From NCBI GenBank assembly GCA_035541215.1, contig DATKNV010000122.1, positions 1 through 20,315 of the forward strand: a stretch of 20,315 bases of DNA. Direction: 5' to 3'. The notes beneath the pieces are model-generated. The model searched no databases and was not told the DNA's origin. It was given only the letters and a program-made list of their open reading frames with translations. This document shows positions 8,256 to 17,650 of the stretch, one piece after another (the stretch's first letter is position 1; each line of letters starts with the position of its first letter). The stretch comes from DASZHJ01 sp035541215 (GTDB lineage Bacteria; Pseudomonadota; Alphaproteobacteria; ATCC43930; CGMCC-115725). Both the position numbers and the translations under genes were made by a program.

Positions 8256-8777
8256 ATGCGACACCTTCTCAAGATCGGACGTAATCGCGCGGGAACGGCA
8301 TCCGTGGAGCTGGTGTTCCTCGCTCCGGTGATCATCACGCTCCTCTTCGGCCTCTACGAGGGGACGCAGGCGGTACTCGCCTACATGAAGCTCATCAACG
8401 CCTGCCAGACGGTGGCGGATCTGGTGACGCAGCAGAAGACGATCGCCTCCTCGGACATCGACGACTTCGTCACCGGCGGCCAGCTGGTGATGTCGCCATT
8501 GTCGACGGGATCGCTCGGCTTCGCGATCGCGAGCGTGACCTTCGATCCCAATTCGGGCACCGCCTCGGTCGCGTGGCAGGATACGCGGAACTCCACGGCG
8601 ATGACGAATGCCGCGGCGCTCGCCCAGAACTACGGCACCAAGGGCGAGAGCGTGATCGTTGTCACGGCCACCTACACCTATACGTCCTGGCTGCACTACG
8701 TGCTTCCGGGAACGCTCTCGATGTCGCAGGTCGCGTATTCGCGCCCGCGGCTCGTGGCCTCCATCCCCCATAGCTGA
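8256..8777 (+). CDS. TadE/TadF-type pseudopilin / minor pilin
   Basis: A 173-residue pseudopilin. The leader ends in NRAG, and the predicted cut G13-TASVE18 has the canonical Gly at -1 and Glu at +5, unlike its upstream partner. One hydrophobic helix (about 17-40, LVFLAPVIITLLFGLYEG) is followed by a helix with QTVADLVTQQ and an extracytoplasmic beta-rich tail, the pattern of TadE/TadF proteins. Its start follows the previous stop by four bases, implying translational coupling. It probably sits in the inner membrane and helps assemble the pilus with its upstream neighbour and the TadG-type protein downstream. Whether it is closer to TadE or TadF cannot be settled by eye. Confidence 0.82.
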   Translation: MRHLLKIGRNRAGTASVELVFLAPVIITLLFGLYEGTQAVLAYMKLINACQTVADLVTQQKTIASSDIDDFVTGGQLVMSPLSTGSLGFAIASVTFDPNSGTASVAWQDTRNSTAMTNAAALAQNYGTKGESVIVVTATYTYTSWLHYVLPGTLSMSQVAYSRPRLVASIPHS

Positions 8778-8795
8778 GGGGCAGTTCGCGTTGGA

Positions 8796-10484
8796 ATGGG
8801 AATGAAGAACATGCTCTCCCCGACATCCGCCTTGTGCAGCCTCGTTCGCCGCATGCTCGGCCGGGCGAACGGAAACGTGATCGTCATGTTCGCGGTCGGA
8901 GCGATTCCGATCATGGTCGCCGCGGGAATGGCGATCGACGTGGCGCGCGCCTATGCGACGAAGGTGCGCCTGGGAGCGGCGCTCGACGACGCGGGCCTCG
9001 CGGTCGCCTCCTCCGATCCGAACGTGGTTAATCTGCAATCGCGGCTCAACCAGTACTTCTATGGCAATTTCGGCTCCGGCGGCATCGGGACGGCGGTCTC
9101 CGTGAACATGCAGACCGATCCCGACAACAGCCAAGCCATCGACGTGACCGCGACGGCGACCGTGCCGACGCTGATGATGCAGATCGCGGGCTTCGGCACC
9201 ATCACGGTCGCCGCCTCGGCCCAGGTGCTGAAGCAGCCGATCGACCTCGAGGTCGCCTTCGTCCTGGACAACACGGGCTCGATGTTCTGCGGCGACGGCG
9301 ATACCTCGAATTGCAGCCAGGGGACGCCGCCGAGCCACATGGACTCGCTGGTGACGATCACGCAGAGCGCGGTCGACACGCTGGTCGCCGGCAACGTCAC
9401 CAACAGCAAGCTCAAAATGGCGGTCGTTCCCTACGTGACCGCGGTCAACGTCGGGCCCGCGCTCAGCGCGCTCGGGATCCTCGACACCTACGTGCCGAAG
9501 ACCAGCGGCCACTACAAGGATCTCGGCGGCAATACGATCGTCGATTGGAACGGCAACGACATCGCCTACGATTCCACGCAAAACAAGACCGGAGCGGGCT
9601 GGTGGGGCTGCGTGATCGAGCCCACGGCCTCGGGCGAGGACGCCAGCGGTAACGGCCCGGACATTAACGAGCCCAGCTCCAGCTCCGGCTGGGCCGGCTA
9701 CACCTGGATTCCCTATTACTGGGAGCCGAACAGCTCCAACGGCTATACGTCTCTCAGCGGCTACTCCGGCCCCGGCAAGTGGTACACCACGACCGTCAGT
9801 CACGGCGTCACCACCTATACCCACGGCACAATCTTCTACGCGACCAACAACGCGACCTATGACGGCAACTATGTGAAGGCGACGGCCGCTTCTGCCGGTC
9901 CCAATCTCGGCTGCCCGCAACCCCTGGTGCCGCTCACCACGGATTCGTCCGTGGTCAAAACTGCGATTGGGAATCTGGTAGCCGGGGAGAATAGCGGCAC
10001 CATGTCCCATGTCGGCATGATCTGGGGCTGGCGCGTGCTCTCGCCCAATCCGCCCTTCAGCGACGACCAGCCTTATTCGACCTCGTCCAGCACGAGCTTT
10101 CCGCGCAACGCGAACGGCTGGGTCAAGGCGGTCATCCTCGAGACCGACGGCACTCCCAGCGTCGGCGGCAGCTCCAGCTGCTCCTCGACCGATTCGCTCA
10201 CGGGATTGGGGTTCGTCTGCAACGGCAAAATGGGCTCGACGAACCAGACCAGCGTCATCAACACCTATCTGCCGGACCGCCTCACCTGGGTCTGCAGGAA
10301 CATGGCTGCGAAGAAGATCGTGATCTACGCCGTCGGCTTCGGCCCCGACGCGCAAAACAATACGCCTCTGCAGAACTGTGCGGCGAACGGCGGCAAATAC
10401 ATCTACGCGGCCAATGCCACGGCGCTCAACTCGGCGTTCCAGCAGATCGCGAACGAGCTAAATCAGATCCGACTGAGCAGATGA
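8796..10484 (+). CDS. tadG: TadG-type pilus assembly protein with von Willebrand A domain
   Basis: A 562-residue protein. Residues 22-70 form the TadG N-terminal module: a basic leader, GNVIVMFAVGAIPIM membrane segment, then the polar helix AIDVARAYATKVRLGAALD. From about residue 150 runs a von Willebrand A domain with a metal-site motif DNTGSM (D158, T160, S162; classical form DxSxS) and a later VILETDGTPS strand. The domain is interrupted by a long insert at about 270-375, rich in Ser, Gly, Tyr and Trp, with WWGCVIEP at its start as often seen in alphaproteobacterial TadG. The start may be 8796 or the in-frame ATG at 8802; both have only weak GGA-type sites. Its stop overlaps the next ATG by four bases (ATGA). 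It is probably anchored in the inner membrane with the large domain in the periplasm. Confidence 0.88.
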   Translation: MGMKNMLSPTSALCSLVRRMLGRANGNVIVMFAVGAIPIMVAAGMAIDVARAYATKVRLGAALDDAGLAVASSDPNVVNLQSRLNQYFYGNFGSGGIGTAVSVNMQTDPDNSQAIDVTATATVPTLMMQIAGFGTITVAASAQVLKQPIDLEVAFVLDNTGSMFCGDGDTSNCSQGTPPSHMDSLVTITQSAVDTLVAGNVTNSKLKMAVVPYVTAVNVGPALSALGILDTYVPKTSGHYKDLGGNTIVDWNGNDIAYDSTQNKTGAGWWGCVIEPTASGEDASGNGPDINEPSSSSGWAGYTWIPYYWEPNSSNGYTSLSGYSGPGKWYTTTVSHGVTTYTHGTIFYATNNATYDGNYVKATAASAGPNLGCPQPLVPLTTDSSVVKTAIGNLVAGENSGTMSHVGMIWGWRVLSPNPPFSDDQPYSTSSSTSFPRNANGWVKAVILETDGTPSVGGSSSCSSTDSLTGLGFVCNGKMGSTNQTSVINTYLPDRLTWVCRNMAAKKIVIYAVGFGPDAQNNTPLQNCAANGGKYIYAANATALNSAFQQIANELNQIRLSR

Positions 10485-11098
10485 GCGTCTACTCCGAAGA
10501 GCCCGGCGACACCCCGGACGCGCGCGAGGCTTGGTACGCTGAGCGCGAAAAGGAGTGGACGTCGCGGCCGAACGGCAAGCGGATGTCGCGCTGGGCCGTC
10601 GTCGTCGGCGGCATTGCGGCGCTTGTCTCGGTCATCGCGATCGGCGGGGTGCTGCATCTTCCCGGCTCTTCCGCCTCGACGGCCGCCAGCGGGTCGGGCC
10701 GCAGCGGCTCCTCGCTCTTCTATCATCCCGTGAACCAGCTCGCGGTTCCGCGCTGGCCGGACGGCAGCATCCATCTCGATGCGAAGGTCGGCGAGAGGCC
10801 GGTCAAATTCATCGTCGATCCCGGCATTGCCACCGTCGTGCTCTCGCCCGAGGACGCGCGGGCCGCGGGCCTCTCGGGCGGGAATCTCGATTATTCCGGC
10901 CGAATGAAGACTTCGTCCGGCGAGGTCAGGATCGCGCCGGTGAGCATCCAACAGCTCATAATGGGCTCGCTCACGCTCTTCGACGTGCAGGCGGCGGTCG
11001 CCGAGGACCCCATACCCAACTCCATCCTCGGCGCGAGCTTCCTCAAGCGCTTCCCCGGCTACGAGCTCGAGGCGGAGCGCCTCGTGCTGCACTGGTAG
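10481..11098 (+). CDS. Membrane-anchored retropepsin-like (TIGR02281-type) aspartic protease, DPG variant
   Basis: A 205-residue protein with a cytoplasmic N-terminus, one transmembrane helix (about 37-59) and a Ser/Gly-rich linker. A periplasmic single-lobe aspartic protease fold follows: the substrate strand GSIHLDAKVGERPVKFIVD, the active-site Asp at 113, and the second signature SILGASFLKRFPGYEL at 181-196. The family's usual active site is DTGA; here it reads DPGI (bases GAT CCC GGC ATT). The Asp is kept, but the Thr/Ser that braces the dimeric active site is Pro and the next Ala is Ile. The protein may be inactive, specialised or only a binder. Its ATG overlaps the tadG stop (ATGA), so it is translated with the pilus genes, which suggests a role in pilin quality control or processing. 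Confidence 0.82.
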   Translation: MSVYSEEPGDTPDAREAWYAEREKEWTSRPNGKRMSRWAVVVGGIAALVSVIAIGGVLHLPGSSASTAASGSGRSGSSLFYHPVNQLAVPRWPDGSIHLDAKVGERPVKFIVDPGIATVVLSPEDARAAGLSGGNLDYSGRMKTSSGEVRIAPVSIQQLIMGSLTLFDVQAAVAEDPIPNSILGASFLKRFPGYELEAERLVLHW

Positions 11099-11181
11099 GC
11101 CCCGCGCCGTTTTCCGAAGATTGACGCCGAGCCCCGACTTGGCCGAGTTTATCGGCCGAAGGGGAAGAAGCTCGGCAAGCC

Positions 11182-12006
11182 ATGGCAGAAATCGGCGGCG
11201 ACGGCTCCACGATGCCCGCCGCGGCGCCTCGCCTCTCGGCGCTGGTGGTCGCGCGCAACGAGGCCGCGCGAATCGGCGCCTGCCTCGAGCGGCTGCGCTT
11301 CGCCGACGAGATCGTCGTGGTGCTCGACCGCTCGACCGACGCGACTGCGGAAATCGCACGCAGCTTTGGCGCACGCCTCGTCGAGGGCGGATGGGAGCTC
11401 GAGGGGGAGCGGCGGAACGCCGGCATCGCCGCCTGCAGCGGCGACTGGATCCTCGAAGTCGATGCCGACGAATGGGTGACGCCCGAGCTCGCCGCCGAGA
11501 TTCGTGCGCGGATCGCGACTGCACAGCCCGGCTATTTTCTCGTTCCCATGGCCAATCACATCGGAAACCGGCTGGTGCGCCACGGCTGGGGCGCCTACAA
11601 CGGGGTCGCAGCGAAGTCGTGCTTGTTCGCCAAGGGCATGAAGCACTGGGGGGCGGGTAGGGTCCACCCGCGCATCGACCTCGCGGGCCGGCGGCAGGTG
11701 CTGCAAGCGCCGCTTCTGCATTTCGTCTACCGCGATCTCGCGGACATGCTGCAACGGCTCAATCGCTACACCGACCTTGCCGCCCTCGACGCGATCGAGA
11801 GCGGTAAGATTCCGCCCCTGAGATCCTCGCTCCGTCGCATCGGGAGCCGAGCATGGAAATCCTACGTGGCCCGTCGCGGCTATCGCGAGGGGCCATACGG
11901 CATTGCGCTCGCACTGGCCTCGGCCCTTTATCCGATTCTCACGCACCTAAAGGCCGTGACGCGTCGTGACGCCGTCGCGTCAGAGACCGCCACCAATTCC
12001 CGTTGA
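11182..12006 (+). CDS. Family 2 glycosyltransferase, LPS-core (WaaE/KdtX) type
   Basis: A 274-residue GT2 enzyme with the GT-A fold. Residues 19-27 (SALVVARNE) are the first strand and nucleotide loop, DRSTDAT (49-55) the second, and VDADEW (93-98) holds the metal-binding DxD-type motif. The middle resembles the small proteobacterial transferases that add a sugar to lipopolysaccharide core (SGDWILEVDADEW, then HWGAGRVHPR). A hydrophobic stretch near the end (IALALASALYPIL) may touch the membrane. It follows the protease gene by 83 bases on the same strand, so it could be read through from the pilus operon. The ribosome binding site is weak, and an in-frame ATG ten codons later is an alternative start. 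Its last 27 bases overlap the convergent GT9 gene. Donor and acceptor are unknown. Confidence 0.85.
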   Translation: MAEIGGDGSTMPAAAPRLSALVVARNEAARIGACLERLRFADEIVVVLDRSTDATAEIARSFGARLVEGGWELEGERRNAGIAACSGDWILEVDADEWVTPELAAEIRARIATAQPGYFLVPMANHIGNRLVRHGWGAYNGVAAKSCLFAKGMKHWGAGRVHPRIDLAGRRQVLQAPLLHFVYRDLADMLQRLNRYTDLAALDAIESGKIPPLRSSLRRIGSRAWKSYVARRGYREGPYGIALALASALYPILTHLKAVTRRDAVASETATNSR

Positions 12007-13047
12007 CGGATTTTCGATCCAGTGAAGACGCGCCGGGCCGATGGGGATCTGGCGCTCGATGGCGTCGATGACGGCCGAGACCGGGATGTCGACGATCTTG
12101 TCCGAGCCGAAATCCTGCGAGCGGACGACGACGATCGAGCGCGAGAAGGGCGCCCTCTTCTCGGGCCGCGACCAGCCGAAGAGAGAGATCACCGGCGCGC
12201 CGCCGGCTCCCAGAAGATGCCCCGCACCGGAGTCATTGGCGACGGCAGCGTGAAGCCGGCCGGCGAGGGCGACGGTAAGGGCCGGCCCGTCGATGCCGCT
12301 GGGATCCCCGGTGAGCGGCGGAACGACGGCCCCCGGTACCGCTGCGCTCAACGGCGCCTCCCATTGGCGCTCCGCCGGGCCGAGAATGAATACCGGCTTG
12401 CGCCCGCGCTGGAGCTGCGCGCGCGCTACCGCGAGAAAATTCTCGAATGGCCAGTCCCTGCCCGAGGTCATGTTTCCGACGCCCGGCGCCAAACCGACAT
12501 AGGTCGGTCCGGCTGGGAGCAGCTCCGCAGCGCGCCTCAGCCACGGCGGCGGGACCGGGACGGGATTGGCGACCGATACGGGTCGGCCAGTCGCGGCGGC
12601 GACCAGGCCGAGCAGCTTGTCGACGAGGAGAGACGGACGGAGCGGCACGCCGCGCGGCGGGCGCCGATCGGAAAAAAAGTAGCGCCATGTGCCGCTGATG
12701 AACAGGCGATGCGGCACGCGGCGCAGGAACAGCGTCCTGCCGACGTACCGCTGCGTGTCTATGATGAGATCGAACCACCGCCGGAGAAACGGGTGCCTGA
12801 TTCGCAAAGCCTGCCACGGCTCCACCGGTATCGTGAGGTCCGTGATGAATTCGTGTATCCGGCCGCCGACGAGCGGCGCCAGTTGGTTCTGGAGAAACCA
12901 CGAGCCGCTGGTGCCTGGGACCCAACTGATGCGTGCCTCGGGGAAAGCCTCGGAGAGCGCCAGCACCATGGGCAGCTTGAATATGTTTTCGCCGAGCGCG
13001 TCGTCGGCGCCGCTGGACACGTACACCAGAATTGATTGAATATGCAT
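11980..13047 (-). CDS. Family 9 glycosyltransferase (heptosyltransferase-like)
   Basis: A 355-residue GT-B enzyme. The C-terminal half has the family signature AVANDSGAGHLLGAGGAP followed by VISLFG (about 268-291), preceded by an APG and RDWPFENFLAVA segment (187-208), the donor-binding part of ADP-heptose:LPS heptosyltransferases. The N-terminal half (SSGADDALGENIFKLPMVLAL) matches the family's acceptor loop loosely. It would act at the inner face of the inner membrane on lipopolysaccharide core or a related glycan. The sugar cannot be assigned. The ATG at 13047 has GCAGG about six bases upstream, but both lie in a hairpin (13045-13078). It converges on and overlaps the GT2 gene by 27 bases, and a TGACGCG/CGCGTCA inverted repeat (11957-11982) lies across this gene's stop. 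Confidence 0.85.
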   Translation of the reverse strand: MHIQSILVYVSSGADDALGENIFKLPMVLALSEAFPEARISWVPGTSGSWFLQNQLAPLVGGRIHEFITDLTIPVEPWQALRIRHPFLRRWFDLIIDTQRYVGRTLFLRRVPHRLFISGTWRYFFSDRRPPRGVPLRPSLLVDKLLGLVAAATGRPVSVANPVPVPPPWLRRAAELLPAGPTYVGLAPGVGNMTSGRDWPFENFLAVARAQLQRGRKPVFILGPAERQWEAPLSAAVPGAVVPPLTGDPSGIDGPALTVALAGRLHAAVANDSGAGHLLGAGGAPVISLFGWSRPEKRAPFSRSIVVVRSQDFGSDKIVDIPVSAVIDAIERQIPIGPARLHWIENPSTGIGGGL

Positions 13048-13078
13048 ACGTAGCCTGCAACAAATTTCTCTATGTATG
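13045..13078 (-). promoter_or_regulatory. Leader hairpin enclosing the GT9 start codon and ribosome binding site
   Basis: In the transcript of the GT9 gene, CAUACAUAG (13078-13070) can pair with CUACGUAUG (13053-13045), eight of nine positions matching. The AUG of the second arm is the start codon. The 16-base loop contains the GCAGG ribosome binding site. Such a structure could tune translation; as double-stranded DNA it could equally be a regulator's site. Confidence 0.35.
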
Positions 13079-13350
13079 CTGGTTCCGACCGAGGTGTCAC
13101 CCCCGAATATGTGGCGGCGGGATGGATTTCGGCCTGAGCCGCACGGGGCAGGCTCGCCGCGATGTAGGTCCGGGATCGGCGAGCCCGCGCGTTTTCTCGG
13201 CGGCCGCTCGACGATGCCGGATCGCCGGTCGCAAGCGACGCCTGCCGCCCCGCGTCAGGGGCTTTCGTGCGCGGGTGCCGGCAATTACGATGCGTCGCGG
13301 GTGCAGGAACCAGGAGCCGGCAAGCGCATGGAAGCTGCCAAATCCCGGCG
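13048..13350. other. Divergent intergenic region between GT9 and the transporter gene
   Basis: About 300 bases with no supported gene. The GT9-proximal 40 bases hold the leader hairpin. The rest is GC-rich; short ORFs that run through it have arginine- and proline-rich composition and no ribosome binding sites. Promoters for both flanking genes should lie here, but none with a good consensus was found. Confidence 0.6.
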
Positions 13351-14529
13351 ATGAGGTTCGCATTTCGCCGAGCGCCGACGGCCATGCGGCCCGGCAAGAG
13401 CACGATCTTCTCGGTCTTCTTCTTCCTGATGGGTCTCGCGCAGACGATCGTGCTGACGGTGCTGCCGGTCCAGTCCTTTCATCTGCTGGGCGACGTCCGC
13501 GACGTGAGCCTCGTCTATCTCGGCGTGGGCATCGCGGGCTTCGGCGGCCGGCTCGCCATCCCGCTCGTGGTGCGGGTGGTCCGGCGGCTCGGCGCGCTGA
13601 TACTGGGCACCGTTTCCTTGTGCCTTTCCGGCGCCTTGCTCGCGACCGAGACGCCGATCGGGCTGGTGCCGGGTCTCGTGCTCAATGTCTTCGCCATCGC
13701 CTGTTTCGAGATCGTGCTCAATCTCTGCGTCCTCGAGCACATCGCCCGTGCCGAGCTCGGCCGTTTCGAGGCCAAGCGCATTTTCTTCGCGGCGGCGCCG
13801 TGGACCTTCGGGCCTTGGCTCGGTGTCTGGCTGCAGGCAAACGTCGCGCATTGGGTGCCCTTCGCGATTTCCGCGGCGACCGCCTGCGCGCTGCTCGCAG
13901 CCTTCGGAAGCTCGCGCTTCGCGGTGGAGCGAGCGGCGCCGCAGCGCTCGGCCAATCCGCTCCGCTACGTGCCGCGCTTCTTCGCTCAGCCACGCCTCGT
14001 GTTGGCTTGGGTGCTCGCGGCGGGCCGGTCCTCCTGGTGGGGCATGTTCCAGGTCTATGCACCGATCTTTGCCGTCAAGAGCGGGCTCGATGCCGAGACC
14101 GGCGGCGCCATTGTCTCGATCGGCATTGGCACGATGTGGCTGGTGCCGCTCTGGGGCTGGGTCGGCCGCCGCTATGGCATCCGGAGCCTCTACGGCTTCG
14201 GCTATGCCGCGACCGGCGCCGTGTCGGTCTCGGCGGCAGTGCTGATGGGCGCGCCGGTGCTCGGCGCCGCGGTGCTGCTGCTGGCGGCTTTCGCGGCTGA
14301 GTCCATCGACGGCGGCGGCAACTCCCTCTACCTGCGCGCCGTCCATCCCTACGAGCGCGGTGAGATGACCGCGGTCTTCGCGAGCTATCGCGACGTGGCG
14401 CAGCTCGTGCCGCCGGGCGTGTTCTCGATCCTGCTCACCGCCTTCGATCTGCCGGCGGTGTTCGTGGCGGGCGGCGCCATGATGCTGGGCCTCGCGGGCC
14501 TCACCCGCTACATTCCCCGCCGGTTCTGA
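13351..14529 (+). CDS. Major facilitator superfamily transporter
   Basis: A protein of about 392 residues from the ATG at 13351, made of roughly twelve hydrophobic segments beginning with IFSVFFFLMGLAQTIVLTV. It has the two-half layout of the superfamily, with short basic loops in typical places (VRRLGALILG after helix 2-3; WGWVGRRYGIRSL in the second half). The frame extends upstream to 13267, but those 28 residues are basic and not membrane-like. The ATG at 13384 is another possible start, and neither has a strong ribosome binding site. The helices contain few charged residues apart from a DGGGN segment (ESIDGGGNSLYLR), which may line the substrate path. The gene ends 23 bases before the class II aldolase gene on the same strand, so the two are likely one operon. 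The substrate is unknown. Confidence 0.82.
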   Translation: MRFAFRRAPTAMRPGKSTIFSVFFFLMGLAQTIVLTVLPVQSFHLLGDVRDVSLVYLGVGIAGFGGRLAIPLVVRVVRRLGALILGTVSLCLSGALLATETPIGLVPGLVLNVFAIACFEIVLNLCVLEHIARAELGRFEAKRIFFAAAPWTFGPWLGVWLQANVAHWVPFAISAATACALLAAFGSSRFAVERAAPQRSANPLRYVPRFFAQPRLVLAWVLAAGRSSWWGMFQVYAPIFAVKSGLDAETGGAIVSIGIGTMWLVPLWGWVGRRYGIRSLYGFGYAATGAVSVSAAVLMGAPVLGAAVLLLAAFAAESIDGGGNSLYLRAVHPYERGEMTAVFASYRDVAQLVPPGVFSILLTAFDLPAVFVAGGAMMLGLAGLTRYIPRRF

Positions 14530-14552
14530 CGTCTCAAGGAGCAGCCGAGCCG

Positions 14553-15272
14553 ATGAGCGAGTTGAAGTCCCTGCTGGCGGAACTGGTGACCGCCAACCAT
14601 ATCCTCGCGCGCGAGGGCGTCGTCGACACCTTCGGCCACGTCAGCCTTCGGCATCCCAAACGCCCCGACCGTTACTTCATGTCGCGCTCGCGGGCGCCGG
14701 AGCAGGTGACGCTCGAGGACCTCATGGAGTTCGAGCTCGACGGCACGCCGGTCGACGCCCGCGGCCGAACGCCCTATGGCGAGCGCTTCATTCACGGCGC
14801 TCTCTTCGAGATGCGGCCGGACGTGCAATCGGTCATCCACAATCACTCTCAGACGGTGATCCCCTTCAGCGTGACGAAGACACCGCTGCGTCCGCTGAGT
14901 CACGTCGCCGCGGTGATGGGAAACGAGGCGCCCGTATGGGACATCCGCGACAAGTTCGGCGACACCGATCTGCTGGTCACCAACATGGAGCAGGGGCGCG
15001 ACCTCGCGCGCACGGTGGGGAAGGGCGCGGCTGCGCTCATGCGCGGCCATGGCTGCGTCGTCGTGGGCGCCTCGATCCGCGTCTCCGTCTTTACCGCGGT
15101 CTATCTGCAGGTGAACGCGGGGCTGCAGATGGCCGCGTTGCGGCTCGGCGAGCCCCGCTACCTCTCGCCGGGCGAGGTCGAGCGCGGAGGACAGCGTCAA
15201 TTGACCCCGCTCGCTCTCGACCGCGCCTGGGAGAATTGGTGCCTTCGCGCGGGCGTCGCGGGGCCACGCTAG
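14553..15272 (+). CDS. Class II aldolase/adducin family protein
   Basis: A 239-residue zinc-dependent enzyme of the class II aldolase fold. Metal-binding histidines are visible at 96 and 98 (IHNHSQ) and 166 (RGHGCVVVG), with the catalytic-type acid E77 (GERFIHG) and the N-terminal GHVSLRHP segment. These match the fuculose-phosphate aldolase layout (His-His-His plus Glu). The family also includes decarboxylases and aldolases for other hydroxy acids and sugars, and the sequence does not decide among them. AAGGAG lies about 12 bases upstream of the ATG. The gene directly follows the transporter on the same strand, suggesting that the transporter supplies or exports the compound handled here. 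It ends nine bases before the convergent SMP-30-family gene. Confidence 0.88.
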   Translation: MSELKSLLAELVTANHILAREGVVDTFGHVSLRHPKRPDRYFMSRSRAPEQVTLEDLMEFELDGTPVDARGRTPYGERFIHGALFEMRPDVQSVIHNHSQTVIPFSVTKTPLRPLSHVAAVMGNEAPVWDIRDKFGDTDLLVTNMEQGRDLARTVGKGAAALMRGHGCVVVGASIRVSVFTAVYLQVNAGLQMAALRLGEPRYLSPGEVERGGQRQLTPLALDRAWENWCLRAGVAGPR

Positions 15273-15293
15273 GCGGGTCGGTCAACCGCCCGC
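15273..15293. terminator. Hairpin between convergent genes, possible two-way terminator
   Basis: GCGGG-T-CGGT-CA-ACCG-CCCGC can fold into a nine-pair GC-rich stem with one bulged T. It starts right after the aldolase stop codon and overlaps the stop of the SMP-30-family gene. No T-run follows on either strand, so intrinsic termination would be weak. Confidence 0.3.
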
Positions 15294-16150
15294 GAAGTGC
15301 GGCTCCGGCAATCCCTGAACGCCGGCATCGATCGCGAAGAGGTTGCCGGCGCGGGGCTGCGCGGCGATCTCCTCCGCGGTCATGCGCATCGTGCCCGAGG
15401 TGACGTAGAGGGTGCGGAGATCGAGGCCGCCGAACATGCAGCTCGTGGGCCGGGCGATGGGCATGCGGATCATGCGCTCGATCTTCCCGTCGGGGTCGTA
15501 GCGCACCACGCGCCAGCCATTCCATTGCGCAACCCAGAGGAAGCCCTCGGCATCGACGGTCATGCCGTCGGGAAGACCGTGCTCCTCCGCGATACGCACG
15601 AGCACGCGGCGGTTCCGCACCGTGCCGGCGGCGAAATCGAAGTCGTAGGCGTAGACGATCCGCGGCTGGGAATCGATGAAGTACATGGTGCGGTTGTCGG
15701 GGCTCCAGCCGAGCCCGTTTGAGAGCTGGATGCCCTCGTCGAGCCGGTGCAGCGAGCCGTCGGGATCGAAGCGGAAGAGGCCGCCGATCGGCTTCACCCA
15801 ATCCCGCGCCTTCGATCCCAGCCAGAAGCGTCCGGCGCGGTCGCAGCGGCCGTCGTTGAGATTGTCCTCGACGCCCTCGACCACTCGCGCGAGATGCTCG
15901 ACGGCGCCGCTCTCGCAATCGAAATAAGCGAGGCTCGCCTCGAGGACCGCGAGCAGCCGATGGCTCCGCGTCAGCGCGATCGCGTGCACGGGCTCGGGCG
16001 CCTTGAATTCGCGGTTCGCGCCGGTCGCGGGATCGAAGCGGTTGACGGTGGGCTTGCGGACGTCGACCCAGTAGAGCGCGGCCTCCTCGCGATGCCAGAC
16101 CGGGCTCTCGCCGAGGTCGGGCCGGAGCGCGAGAGCGGATCGGATCTCGG

Positions 16151-16154
<4 letters not shown>
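15282..16154 (-). CDS. SMP-30/gluconolactonase/LRE family protein
   Basis: A 290-residue six-bladed beta-propeller with the metal and active-site residues of the SMP-30 family: E16 (LGESPVWH), N100 (EDNLNDGRCD), N146 (LSNGLGWSPD) and D196 (GLPDGMTVD). Members hydrolyse sugar lactones such as gluconolactone; the true substrate here is not known. Although the reading frame is open far upstream, the real start is the ATG at 16154, where similarity to the family begins (MTEIRSALALRPDLGESPVW). That ATG overlaps the TGA of the glycerol kinase gene by four bases, so translation is probably coupled. It is the last gene of the four-gene operon. There is no signal peptide, so it is cytoplasmic. Confidence 0.9.
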
Positions 16155-17641
<1,487 letters not shown>

Positions 17642-17650
17642 GGCGCGCTT

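Noticed and set aside
8223..10355. A 710-codon minus-strand ORF opposite the pilus genes.
   Set aside because: Antisense shadow of tadG and the second pseudopilin; composition is Arg/His/Gly-rich with no family features.
11139..11160. An eight-pair hairpin (TTGGCCGA / TCGGCCGAA) between the protease and GT2 genes, considered as a terminator.
   Set aside because: No T-run follows on either strand and the stem is short, so it cannot be called an intrinsic terminator.
13076..13354. A 92-codon plus-strand ORF ending in an ATGA overlap with the transporter start.
   Set aside because: There is no ribosome binding site and the product is Pro/Arg/Gly-rich without hydrophobic core or motif. The overlap is probably chance.
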